Shown here: piece after piece, positions 7,964 through 15,183 of the stretch
Numbering within the stretch: the stretch's first letter is position 1
How the letters are laid out: each line of letters begins with the position of its first letter
The notes under the pieces: model-generated
The model's database searches: none
Told to the model about the DNA's origin: nothing
The model's input: the letters and a program-made list of their open reading frames with translations, nothing else
DNA from: Thiobaca trueperi
Lineage (GTDB): Bacteria > Pseudomonadota > Gammaproteobacteria > Chromatiales > Chromatiaceae
Assembly: GCF_004342175.1 (NCBI RefSeq)
Contig: NZ_SMAO01000004.1
Location: 452,447 to 516,446 of the forward strand
Reading direction: 5' to 3'
DNA: 64,000 bases
Translations under genes and position numbers: made by a program

Positions 7964-9199
7964 CTACGGGCGTCCAAACAGCTCCCGCACGGTTTCCGGG
8001 ATGGCGCCTTTGGGGATCAGCCGGCCTTGCTCATCCAGGGCATAGAGACCGAACCACTCCTCCGGGTCCTCTGCGTTTCGGCGCTGCGAGTCGTCCGGGG
8101 TTTCCCCGCTCTTCCACCACTCGTCATGCAGCTCGAAGAAGGCAAGCCCGACGATCTGTCTGTGACCCCTGGCGGTGTGCGCGTCCTCCCAGACCGAGCG
8201 CAATGTTTTGGGCACGTCCTCGACCCGATGACCGCCGAATCCCGGCACCCAGGGCTTGGGTTCATAGGGTGACGTGGAGAGACCCACCTGGGTGATGAAG
8301 ATGGGTTTGCCGGTCATGGCCGTGAGCCCTTCCAGATAACCCTGATAGGTCGTGCCCGTGACCGAGCCGGGCGGCGAGGTCAGCACCCCGCGCGCATAGG
8401 TGTAGATGTTGAGACAGACCAGATCGCCCAGATCCGGGAGGATGGCGCTGGCGGGGGGAACCTCCAGATCCGGGCGATCCGCCAGCGGGCCGACATGGGT
8501 GAAGCTGGTGTGGCAGTAGAGATGACGCCGTCCGTAGCGGGTCAGTTCGTAATCCATCGCTGCGTCGATGAGACGCGCCATCGCGATCTCGGTGGGCGTG
8601 CGGTCGGAGACGCTCAGGTGTTTGCCCTGAAAATCGCGGGCCTCGGGGTGTCGGCGGTCGGTCGCGAGAATGGACTCGGGGCTAAGCTCGTCGCCGATCG
8701 AGAACAGCACCAGCCGGTCGGGTCGCCCTACGGCATAGGTGTGGTCGATGGCGGCGCGCACCATCGCCAGCGTGGCCGTCTGGAAATCGTCGGCCAGGAA
8801 ATCCTCGGCGCGCGGCTGCACCCAGATGTCCTGTCCGTAGACCAGGGGCGTGGCGTCGAGCGCCCGGTAGAAGGCCGCCGGCATCGGCCAGTGGAAGACG
8901 TGCAGATAGTTGGCGTTGAGCCATTGGGCCAGGGCCAGATGCCCGGCGTAGCGCTCGCTTTCGGGCGGATCCATCAGGGGCAGGGGCGACTCGCCGCGCA
9001 GATAGGGCGAGTAACCGATACCACGGAAATGCATCGGCAGATCGCCCCGGATGCGGTCGAGGATCAGCGGGCCGCGCACGACGAAGCGGGTCGGCTCGGG
9101 CGTCTCCGGGAGGATCCGTGAGGTCTTCTCGGCCAGTGCGGGGGTGACGAGCAGGGCCAGCAGCGCGATCGTGGCGAGACGCCAGGGTTGTGCGGACAT
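7964..9199 (-). CDS. Secreted glycoside hydrolase-like TIM-barrel protein
   Basis: A 411-residue protein with a signal peptide (MSAQPWRLATIALLALLV, cleavage near TPALA-EK), so it is periplasmic or secreted. The rest resembles a clan-A-like (beta/alpha)8 hydrolase: HFRGIGYSPYLRGE at the first strand, FSIGDELS in the position of the acid/base Glu, and CLNIYTYARG and KPIFITQVGLS near the C-terminal strands. In the last segment the usual nucleophile Glu is Gln (CAG codon), so catalysis may be lost or different. I chose the ATG at 9199 because AGGAAG lies 6 nt upstream; an ATG at 9232 overlaps the previous stop but lacks a ribosome-binding site. It is the last gene of the exopolysaccharide operon and may trim or bind the polymer. 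The family is not certain. Confidence 0.75.
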   Translation of the reverse strand: MSAQPWRLATIALLALLVTPALAEKTSRILPETPEPTRFVVRGPLILDRIRGDLPMHFRGIGYSPYLRGESPLPLMDPPESERYAGHLALAQWLNANYLHVFHWPMPAAFYRALDATPLVYGQDIWVQPRAEDFLADDFQTATLAMVRAAIDHTYAVGRPDRLVLFSIGDELSPESILATDRRHPEARDFQGKHLSVSDRTPTEIAMARLIDAAMDYELTRYGRRHLYCHTSFTHVGPLADRPDLEVPPASAILPDLGDLVCLNIYTYARGVLTSPPGSVTGTTYQGYLEGLTAMTGKPIFITQVGLSTSPYEPKPWVPGFGGHRVEDVPKTLRSVWEDAHTARGHRQIVGLAFFELHDEWWKSGETPDDSQRRNAEDPEEWFGLYALDEQGRLIPKGAIPETVRELFGRP

Positions 9200-9228
9200 G
9201 GAGTGCTTCCTGGATGCAGCGGGGACGG

Positions 9229-10404
9229 TCATGGGAGAAGGGATGCCGTGGATGGATTGTTCGGCATCGGCGGATGAGGCCCGTATTCCGGCTCGGCCAG
9301 CCAGAAGGGACGCGAAACGCCGTCGCGATAGGCATTGAGTGCCGGCAGGGATGAGCCCGCGCGCAGATTGCTGTAGGACAGATCGCTGTTCTGCCAGCGT
9401 TCGTGCCAGAACACCGCCCCCTTGAGCCTCGGCATCTGCTGCTCCATCGCGGCAAAGGCGTCCCGGATCCAGGCTCCCTTGTCGCCTGACTTGGGAAACT
9501 CGCCGATCCCCCACTCGGCCACCAGGACGGGTTTGCCCGCATCGACGGCGGCCAGTTCTCGATAGGGATCGATGAGCGACTGCTCGACATCAATCCAGTC
9601 CTGCTGCGGAAACTGCTTGCCATAGGCGCTCATCGCCAGCCAGTCCACATACTCGGGGCCGGGATAGTAGGCCGCCATGCGATTCCAGGGCACGTCTGGG
9701 ATGGAGGCGTTGTTGGTGTGGAAGACCCAGGACACATTGGATGCCCCGGCCGCCCGCACCCGATCGACCACATGCCGATAGGCGCGTTTGAAGGTCTCTG
9801 GCCCCTTGTAACGGGTCGGCTCGGTCGCGGACAGGGGCTCGCCGCCGCCGTAGAAGGTTCCCGACCAGGGGAACCAGTTACCGTTCATCTCCAGTCCCCA
9901 GGCCACCAGGATCGGCTGGCCGAAGGCGCGCGCCTCCTGCGCCCAGGCATCGATATAGGCATCCCAGTCCCCCGCCGCGATCCCCCTCAGGTCGAATTTG
10001 CCCCAAACCCCCTTCTCCCGTTTGTCCCATGGGTTCCAGAAGACGAGCGGGACCGCGCCCGCATTGGCGATGACCCGTACCTGCGCCATTGGAAAGTGTC
10101 CGCGACCCCAGAAGTTGGAGAAGGCGACGATTGCCTGACGACGCCCGACCAGGGTGGAGAAGGCGTCGATCTTGTCCAGCGTGACGCTGTCCTCCTCTTC
10201 GCCGAATTCGATGTAGGCGCCCGTGTAGGCGCCGCCCCGTGGCGCCAGGAGCCGCATCCCGGCGCTTGGTTCAGTCCTGTGCCCGCTGGCGGATGTGAAC
10301 GCTTGCCCGTTGCTTGTCTGGTGGGTTTTCGAGAGTCCGAGCGTGGCGCCGCCCACCAGACAGAGCGCCAGCAGGGCGCCGAGGATCCAGTAACGCTGTT
10401 TCAT
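9229..10404 (-). CDS. GH26-like glycoside hydrolase (beta-mannanase type), membrane-anchored or secreted
   Basis: A 391-residue protein with an N-terminal hydrophobic segment (YWILGALLALCLVGGATLGL) acting as a signal peptide or anchor. The body looks like GH26. GAYTGAYIEFGEE begins the barrel, VAWGLEMNGNWFPWSG near residue 170 holds the likely acid/base Glu, and PVLVAEWGIGEF near residue 295 holds the likely nucleophile Glu. GH26 enzymes cut beta-mannans and related beta-glycans; here the context suggests a role in processing the polymer made by the neighbouring synthase. The start overlaps the stop of the upstream fusion gene by 4 bp (ATGA), so translation is coupled. Substrate unknown. Confidence 0.85.
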   Translation of the reverse strand: MKQRYWILGALLALCLVGGATLGLSKTHQTSNGQAFTSASGHRTEPSAGMRLLAPRGGAYTGAYIEFGEEEDSVTLDKIDAFSTLVGRRQAIVAFSNFWGRGHFPMAQVRVIANAGAVPLVFWNPWDKREKGVWGKFDLRGIAAGDWDAYIDAWAQEARAFGQPILVAWGLEMNGNWFPWSGTFYGGGEPLSATEPTRYKGPETFKRAYRHVVDRVRAAGASNVSWVFHTNNASIPDVPWNRMAAYYPGPEYVDWLAMSAYGKQFPQQDWIDVEQSLIDPYRELAAVDAGKPVLVAEWGIGEFPKSGDKGAWIRDAFAAMEQQMPRLKGAVFWHERWQNSDLSYSNLRAGSSLPALNAYRDGVSRPFWLAEPEYGPHPPMPNNPSTASLLP

Positions 10405-13400
10405 GATGTCACTCCGGTTCGCCAGCGCCGCCGCGCCTGTCCCCAGCGATCCTGACGTCCCCAGGCCATCCAGGTGCCGCGCAGCGCGCGATGCAGTGAA
10501 GACAGGACAGCGAAACTCAACAGGGGGCGGTAGAGGAGACGCATCGGCAGCACCAGCCAGGCCGTGCGTGCCGGCTCGCCTTCCAGCCGGCAGGCGATCA
10601 GCGCCAGGGCCAGATCGACCGTCAGGAAGATGCCGGCATAGAAGATCGCCGGACCGGCAGCGCCCCCCAGCAGGGCCAGGATCAGCCACAGATCCACGAC
10701 CGGCGCGAGCGCGACCAGCAGGAGCTGGAAGAACCAGATGCCAGGGATGGCAAAGCAGCCGAGCCAGCCAAAGGCCGGGTTGCAGAAGAGTCGGCGGTGT
10801 TTCCAGAGACATTGCAGGGTGCCGAAGGACCAGCGCTTGCGTTGCCGAAAGAGCCCCCGAATCGAGCGCGGTGCCTCGGTGATCGCCCGCGCCCTGGGGG
10901 TGTGGCGGACGCGATAACCGGCGCGGTGCAGGGCGAGCGTGAGATCCGTGTCCTCGGCCAGGGTGTCGGACTGGATGCCTCCCGCCGCACGGATCGCCTC
11001 TGCCCGATAGGCGCTGGCGGCCCCCGGCACCACGGTGATGGCGTTCAGGGCGTCGAAGGCCCGGCGGTCGAGATTGAAGGCCGAGAGATATTCGAGCGCC
11101 TGAAAGCGTCCGAGCAGATTGGTCGGCATGCCGACCCGGATGTGGCCGGACACGGCACCGACCTGGGGATCGGCGAGCGGGCGCACCAGTTCGGCAATGG
11201 TGTCCGGTGCGAACTGGGTATCGGCGTCCAGCATCACGATGATGTCGTGCCGCGCCAGCGCCAGCGCGGATCGTAGCGCCACGGCCTTCCCCCGGTTGGG
11301 CTGACTGACCAGCCGCAGACGCGGATCCATGCGGGCCAGTCCGGCGACGATGGCGCCGGTGCGGTCGGTCGAGCCGTCGTCGATCAGGATCACCTCGACA
11401 GGGGCCGGATACTGGCTCGCCAGCAGGGCGTTGAGCGTCTGGCCGATCACGGCCTCCTCGTTGTGAGCGGCGAGGATCACCGAGACCGGCGGGTTGAAGT
11501 CTTCCGCCATTGTGATGTGCGGCTCCAGCCGCGCGCGGCGCAGGGCGAGTCCGAGGACCAGGAGCGTGCGCAGGAACAAGAGGGCGGTCGCCACCATGAG
11601 GAAGCCCCAGAGCCCGTTTTCGAGCGCCTGGACCAGGTTGAGCCCGGTGCCGGCGACGAGTCGCGGCGGCGCGGGGTCCGCCGAGGGGATGGCGGGCATC
11701 ACCGCCTCTTTGGGGACGCCGAGCAGACGGTGCAGGGGGACGATCTCATCGCCGCGCGCCTTCAGATAGGCGATCAGCTCGGGCAGTGCGGCAATCGTCT
11801 CCGAGCGATCACCACCGGCGTCATGCAGCAGGATGACGCTGCCGGCCGGGCGGTCCTGCCGGATGCGCTCCAGGATCTGTTCGGCGGGCGGGGTCTGCCA
11901 GTCCAGCGGATCGATGCTGGCCATGGTCGGGATATAGCCCAGCTCCTGCGCGAGGATGAGCGGTTCGACCTCGCGCAGCCGATGGGGAGTGCGGTCGGCG
12001 TCATAGGGCGGACGGAACAGCAGTGAGGAACGTCCCGTGATGTTCTCGATCGCGCGCTGGGTGGCGTTCAGCTCCAGCTTGACCCGGATGGGGCCGGCCT
12101 TGGCGAGATCCGTGTGGGTGAAGGTGTGATTGCCGATCTCGTGCCCTTCCGCGACGATCCGCCGCACCAGATCGGGATAACGGATCGCCCGGGCGCCGGT
12201 GACGAAGAAGGCCGCCTGGACGCCCTCATCGCGCAGGATGTCAAGAACCAGCGGTGTCCAGTCGGGGTCGGGGCCGTCGTCGAAGGTCAGGGTGACGCGC
12301 TCCGATCCGGTCTCTCCCCGCCGCTGCACGATGGCGGACTGTGGAAAGCCGTCATAGCTGACGCCCCAGATGCCGGCGCCATCGACCTGAATGCGACGAT
12401 GCCCCAGGTGTGGCTCATGGCGCGCCTCCAGGAAGTCACCGTTGCCGACCATGCCGATCCGGTCGGAGATCGGGATCTGCTCGAAGCGGACCGGATCGCA
12501 CGACAGGCCGCAGCGGATGGCCTCCCACACCAGCGGATCCTCGGTGCCGAGGCGGTCGATGCCGATGCCGCCGAGTTTCTTTTGCAAGACGAGCCGCTGC
12601 TGATTCCAGAAGGTCGTCGCATCGAGAAACCAGGCACTGTGCTCGACACCCTGCTGCTCATAGGAGAGACGCGGTCCTTCGTAGGGTGCGGCATTGTCGA
12701 TCCGACTGGTCTGGGCGGAGGCCGCGCGGGCCATGATGTCATGGAAAGACGCCAGTTCGGGCGTGCCGTTCGCCGGCCAGTCGTAGGCGAAGGTTCCGAT
12801 GCCGATGATCCACTGGTTCGGATCGCCATGCCGGGTCAGGGCATCGAGCCACTCGCCGAACCAGGGCAGCGAGGCGAGCGGGCCGGCGTCCTCGTACTCG
12901 CCGGTCTCGTAATAGAGCATCGCCACGAAGCGGTCGACATGCGGGGCGAGCAGATCCAGGTCGAAGACCTTGAGATCGTCCCCGACCGGTACGCCGAGCC
13001 AGAGTTCCAGCCCCGCTGCGTGCAGTTCGGCGCGCAGCAGACCGACCAGACGGGCCATTTCCTCACGGTAGCTTGGATCGATCTGTTCCCAGACCAGGAT
13101 CACGCCCTGCGCCCGCATGTTCAGCAGATGCCGTTCGATCTCATGGGCGAGCGCGCGCTGCTCGGCAGGGTCGGCCCGCAGATAATGCTCCACGGCCTCG
13201 GGATCGAACGCCTCGCCAAGCAGATTGGAGAGGATCGGCATGAGTCTGACGCCATGAGCGGCGGCGATCCCGGCGACCTCTGCGGTGTCCGCCGTTGACT
13301 CCAGTCGCGGCGGCATTCCCGTCAGTCGCAGCCAGGAGGGGGCGAGATGCGTGAGCTGGTCGGCGTGTTCGCGCAACGAGAGACGCGCACGCTCCTCGTC

Positions 13401-13712
13401 GTCGTCCAGGAAGCCCAGACGCACGGGCTCCGTGCGGGGCATGGCCGCGACCCGCGATCCGGCCAGGGTCTCGGTCACCCAGGGGGCGGGCGACTTGGGG
13501 CGATGCACGACCCCCGGCTCGGGATCCGCCTGCATGGTCAATGCCTGCTCGGACGTAGCCGGCAGGGGCGTCAGGCGCGGCTCGACGAGCAGCGAATAGA
13601 GGAAGATCGCCAGGGTCAGCGCGCCCAGGATTGCGCTGACCCGAGCGAAACGGCCAAGGGTCTTCCAGCGGCTGCCATGGGGATCGCGGAAGACGAACTG
13701 CTCTGGGTCCAT
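10401..13712 (-). CDS. Trifunctional GH18-like / polysaccharide deacetylase / GT2 glycosyltransferase fusion
   Basis: An 1103-residue membrane protein. One TM helix lies at about 25-45. Residues about 95-400 are a GH18-like extracytoplasmic barrel (GVILVWEQIDPSYREEM, MLYYETGEY), resembling the YaaH-type hydrolases. Residues about 470-670 form a NodB deacetylase with all five motifs: TFDDGPD, HTFTH, RPPY, DPLDW and LLHD. A second TM helix at about 695-720 leads to a GT2 domain at about 745-1000 with DDGSTDRT, DADT, the catalytic EDTD and the QRKRW processive-synthase motif, followed by C-terminal TM helices. This is the layout of poly-N-acetylglucosamine-like synthases (PgaC/IcaA) joined to their deacetylase (PgaB/IcaB), plus a hydrolase domain. 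It likely makes and partly deacetylates a surface amino-sugar polymer. First gene of a three-gene coupled operon. Product chemistry is inferred. Confidence 0.92.
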   Translation of the reverse strand: MDPEQFVFRDPHGSRWKTLGRFARVSAILGALTLAIFLYSLLVEPRLTPLPATSEQALTMQADPEPGVVHRPKSPAPWVTETLAGSRVAAMPRTEPVRLGFLDDDEERARLSLREHADQLTHLAPSWLRLTGMPPRLESTADTAEVAGIAAAHGVRLMPILSNLLGEAFDPEAVEHYLRADPAEQRALAHEIERHLLNMRAQGVILVWEQIDPSYREEMARLVGLLRAELHAAGLELWLGVPVGDDLKVFDLDLLAPHVDRFVAMLYYETGEYEDAGPLASLPWFGEWLDALTRHGDPNQWIIGIGTFAYDWPANGTPELASFHDIMARAASAQTSRIDNAAPYEGPRLSYEQQGVEHSAWFLDATTFWNQQRLVLQKKLGGIGIDRLGTEDPLVWEAIRCGLSCDPVRFEQIPISDRIGMVGNGDFLEARHEPHLGHRRIQVDGAGIWGVSYDGFPQSAIVQRRGETGSERVTLTFDDGPDPDWTPLVLDILRDEGVQAAFFVTGARAIRYPDLVRRIVAEGHEIGNHTFTHTDLAKAGPIRVKLELNATQRAIENITGRSSLLFRPPYDADRTPHRLREVEPLILAQELGYIPTMASIDPLDWQTPPAEQILERIRQDRPAGSVILLHDAGGDRSETIAALPELIAYLKARGDEIVPLHRLLGVPKEAVMPAIPSADPAPPRLVAGTGLNLVQALENGLWGFLMVATALLFLRTLLVLGLALRRARLEPHITMAEDFNPPVSVILAAHNEEAVIGQTLNALLASQYPAPVEVILIDDGSTDRTGAIVAGLARMDPRLRLVSQPNRGKAVALRSALALARHDIIVMLDADTQFAPDTIAELVRPLADPQVGAVSGHIRVGMPTNLLGRFQALEYLSAFNLDRRAFDALNAITVVPGAASAYRAEAIRAAGGIQSDTLAEDTDLTLALHRAGYRVRHTPRARAITEAPRSIRGLFRQRKRWSFGTLQCLWKHRRLFCNPAFGWLGCFAIPGIWFFQLLLVALAPVVDLWLILALLGGAAGPAIFYAGIFLTVDLALALIACRLEGEPARTAWLVLPMRLLYRPLLSFAVLSSLHRALRGTWMAWGRQDRWGQARRRWRTGVTS

Positions 13713-13815
13713 GGGTCAAACACTCTTGGTGTGAAATCGTGGCGTTGAAGAAAACCCGACATCCAGCGCCTGGAGGCTGAGGGTCGGCGCTTGGAGTTGG
13801 CTGGTCCCACCCGGC

Positions 13816-14358
13816 TTACGGCTTATCCCACAATGCCTGCCATCCCGATTGCCCCAAGGCGTTGAGTGTCTCGATATTACACTCATAAATGGTTTCCGCT
13901 TCCGGGAAGGCAGCCACCGCTCGGTCAATGCTGGCCTCGCGCAGCAGGTGCAGCGTTGGAAACGGCGCCCGGTTGGTCAAGTTACTGAGGTCGTCGGGTT
14001 CCGTTCCCGCGAACTGAAAGGCCGGATGAAAGCTGGCGATCTGGATCACACCTTGCAGGTCGTGCTCCTCAACGGCCGCTTCGGCCAGCGGGATAACATC
14101 ATTGAAATCAAGAAAGTCCAGCAGCAGCGTGGGATGGATCAGCAAGGTCGTCTCGACCAGCGCGTGGTCGGCGGCCGCCAGAAAATCCAGTTCGCGGTCA
14201 AGGTCTTCCAGGAATCCGTCCAGATGCCGCGCCCGGCTCACCACGAACCGCACCTGCTCTTTCACATAGACCGCTTTGGCGAAGGGGCACAGGTTGAGCC
14301 CGATGACCGCCTGTTCGATCCATTTCCGGGTGGCGGCGATGATCGCCTCGTCGTTCAT
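13816..14358 (-). CDS. DUF1415 family protein
   Basis: A 180-residue protein of the conserved proteobacterial DUF1415 family. Diagnostic segments are WIEQAVIGLNLCPFAK near the N terminus, TLLIHPTLLLDFLDFND and FPTLHLLREASIDRA. It is soluble and its function is not known. The ATG at 14358 gives the usual family N terminus (MNDEAIIAATRKWIE); the frame stays open further upstream without similarity. It lies 103 bp upstream of the exopolysaccharide operon on the same strand but is probably an independent gene. Confidence 0.88.
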   Translation of the reverse strand: MNDEAIIAATRKWIEQAVIGLNLCPFAKAVYVKEQVRFVVSRARHLDGFLEDLDRELDFLAAADHALVETTLLIHPTLLLDFLDFNDVIPLAEAAVEEHDLQGVIQIASFHPAFQFAGTEPDDLSNLTNRAPFPTLHLLREASIDRAVAAFPEAETIYECNIETLNALGQSGWQALWDKP

Positions 14359-14411
14359 TGAAGTTAACTCCAAGCTGGTGGACCCTCTGATTAGGCGGCA
14401 TGGGCGCTGAT

Positions 14412-14813
14412 TCAATCGACGCAGATAGCGTCCGCGACCCGGCCATCCTCGATGTAGGTGCGACAGCCGCAGGGGGCATTGGTGCGTTCGCACTCCCCGA
14501 CCGCCGGCTCGCCCTGGTTCACCGCCGTCTGTGCCAGACAGGCGCCTGCGCAGTCGTCCGAATCGCGACAGGGCAGGCCGGCATCGGGGTAGGGAATCAC
14601 GCACAGCGATTCTTGCGACAGGCAGACCGGTTGGATGGTGCCGCCCTGGCGCGCGCAGTCCTGTGGGGCCGATATTTCGATATCGCTGCCGGTCGCGCAG
14701 GCCGTCAGCAGCGACGACAGCATGACGGCGAGCAGAAGGCGCTTGGGCAGGCTGTCCAGCCGTTGGCGGGCGGATCGCTCCTGGATGTCGATGCCTTTCT
14801 TCAAGATTACCAC
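14412..14813 (-). CDS. Cys-rich putative lipoprotein
   Basis: A 133-residue protein with a lipobox: the hydrophobic stretch RLLLAVMLSSLLTAC is followed by ATG, with Cys at about residue 39 as the lipidation site. The mature part has about ten cysteines (for example CRDSDDCAGACL and CERTNAPCGC), which suggests disulfides or metal binding in the periplasm. The charged N-terminal region is long for a lipoprotein, so the true start may lie further downstream at a rare codon. No family is recognised. It lies 53 bp upstream of the DUF1415 gene on the same strand. Confidence 0.65.
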   Translation of the reverse strand: MVILKKGIDIQERSARQRLDSLPKRLLLAVMLSSLLTACATGSDIEISAPQDCARQGGTIQPVCLSQESLCVIPYPDAGLPCRDSDDCAGACLAQTAVNQGEPAVGECERTNAPCGCRTYIEDGRVADAICVD

Positions 14814-14861
14814 CCCGACAGCCTCTCTGGTTCAGTCACGTTGAATGAGAGAGATATTTTA

Positions 14862-14883
14862 GCGAGGTTGGATGGGTAGAGCG
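14862..14883. repeat. GATGGGTAGAG-family repeat, half copy
   Basis: GCGAGGTTGGATGGGTAGAG at 14862-14881 matches the left arm of the repeats at 5828 and 6945. No right arm is seen. It abuts directly on the Rpn-family gene fragment, so this is a broken version of the repeat-Rpn unit at 5828-7009. Confidence 0.65.
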
Positions 14884-14991
14884 CCCCTGGAAGGCTTCCT
14901 CCCGGAGTTTCTCGCGCGGCTGTTCCCGGCCATTCAGGCCCAGATCGACTGGCGCATGGCGCCGGTGTTTCTCGACCGGGAGGTGATCTGA
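14884..14991 (+). pseudogene. Fragment of an Rpn/YhgA-like nuclease gene
   Basis: 35 codons ending at a TGA (14989-14991) correspond to residues about 23-58 of the intact Rpn-family protein at 5977-6942, with only a few changes (for example LFPAIQAQIDWRMAPVFLD against LFPAIHAQIDWRMAPVFLD). The start, the nuclease motifs and the DUF4351 tail are missing. It is joined to a half copy of the repeat that flanks the intact gene. Clearly a decayed remnant. Confidence 0.85.
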
Positions 14992-15183
14992 CCGACCAGG
15001 GTCTCTACCGTGCAGTTCCTGAGAGACTGAAGGGTTGCCCGACAGGAGGGCGCGCGGGCAGTGCGAGACTACTTCCTTGGCGGGAAATAGATGGAAAACA
15101 AGAGGTCGTGCTAAAAGACGGGATCGGGTCAGGTAGGGCGTCCATGCCCCGTTCATCCGCCAGGATTGACCTGGCAGCCATGC
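14992..15183. other. Intergenic region without recognisable gene
   Basis: Between the Rpn relic and the 3' end of the phytase-like esterase gene. No coding signal, hairpin or repeat could be supported. Confidence 0.4.

Noticed and set aside
14836..15156. Minus-strand 106-codon frame over the Rpn relic
   Set aside because: Its similarity to a minus-strand frame at 5899-6300 arises only because both are opposite the same Rpn-family sequence.
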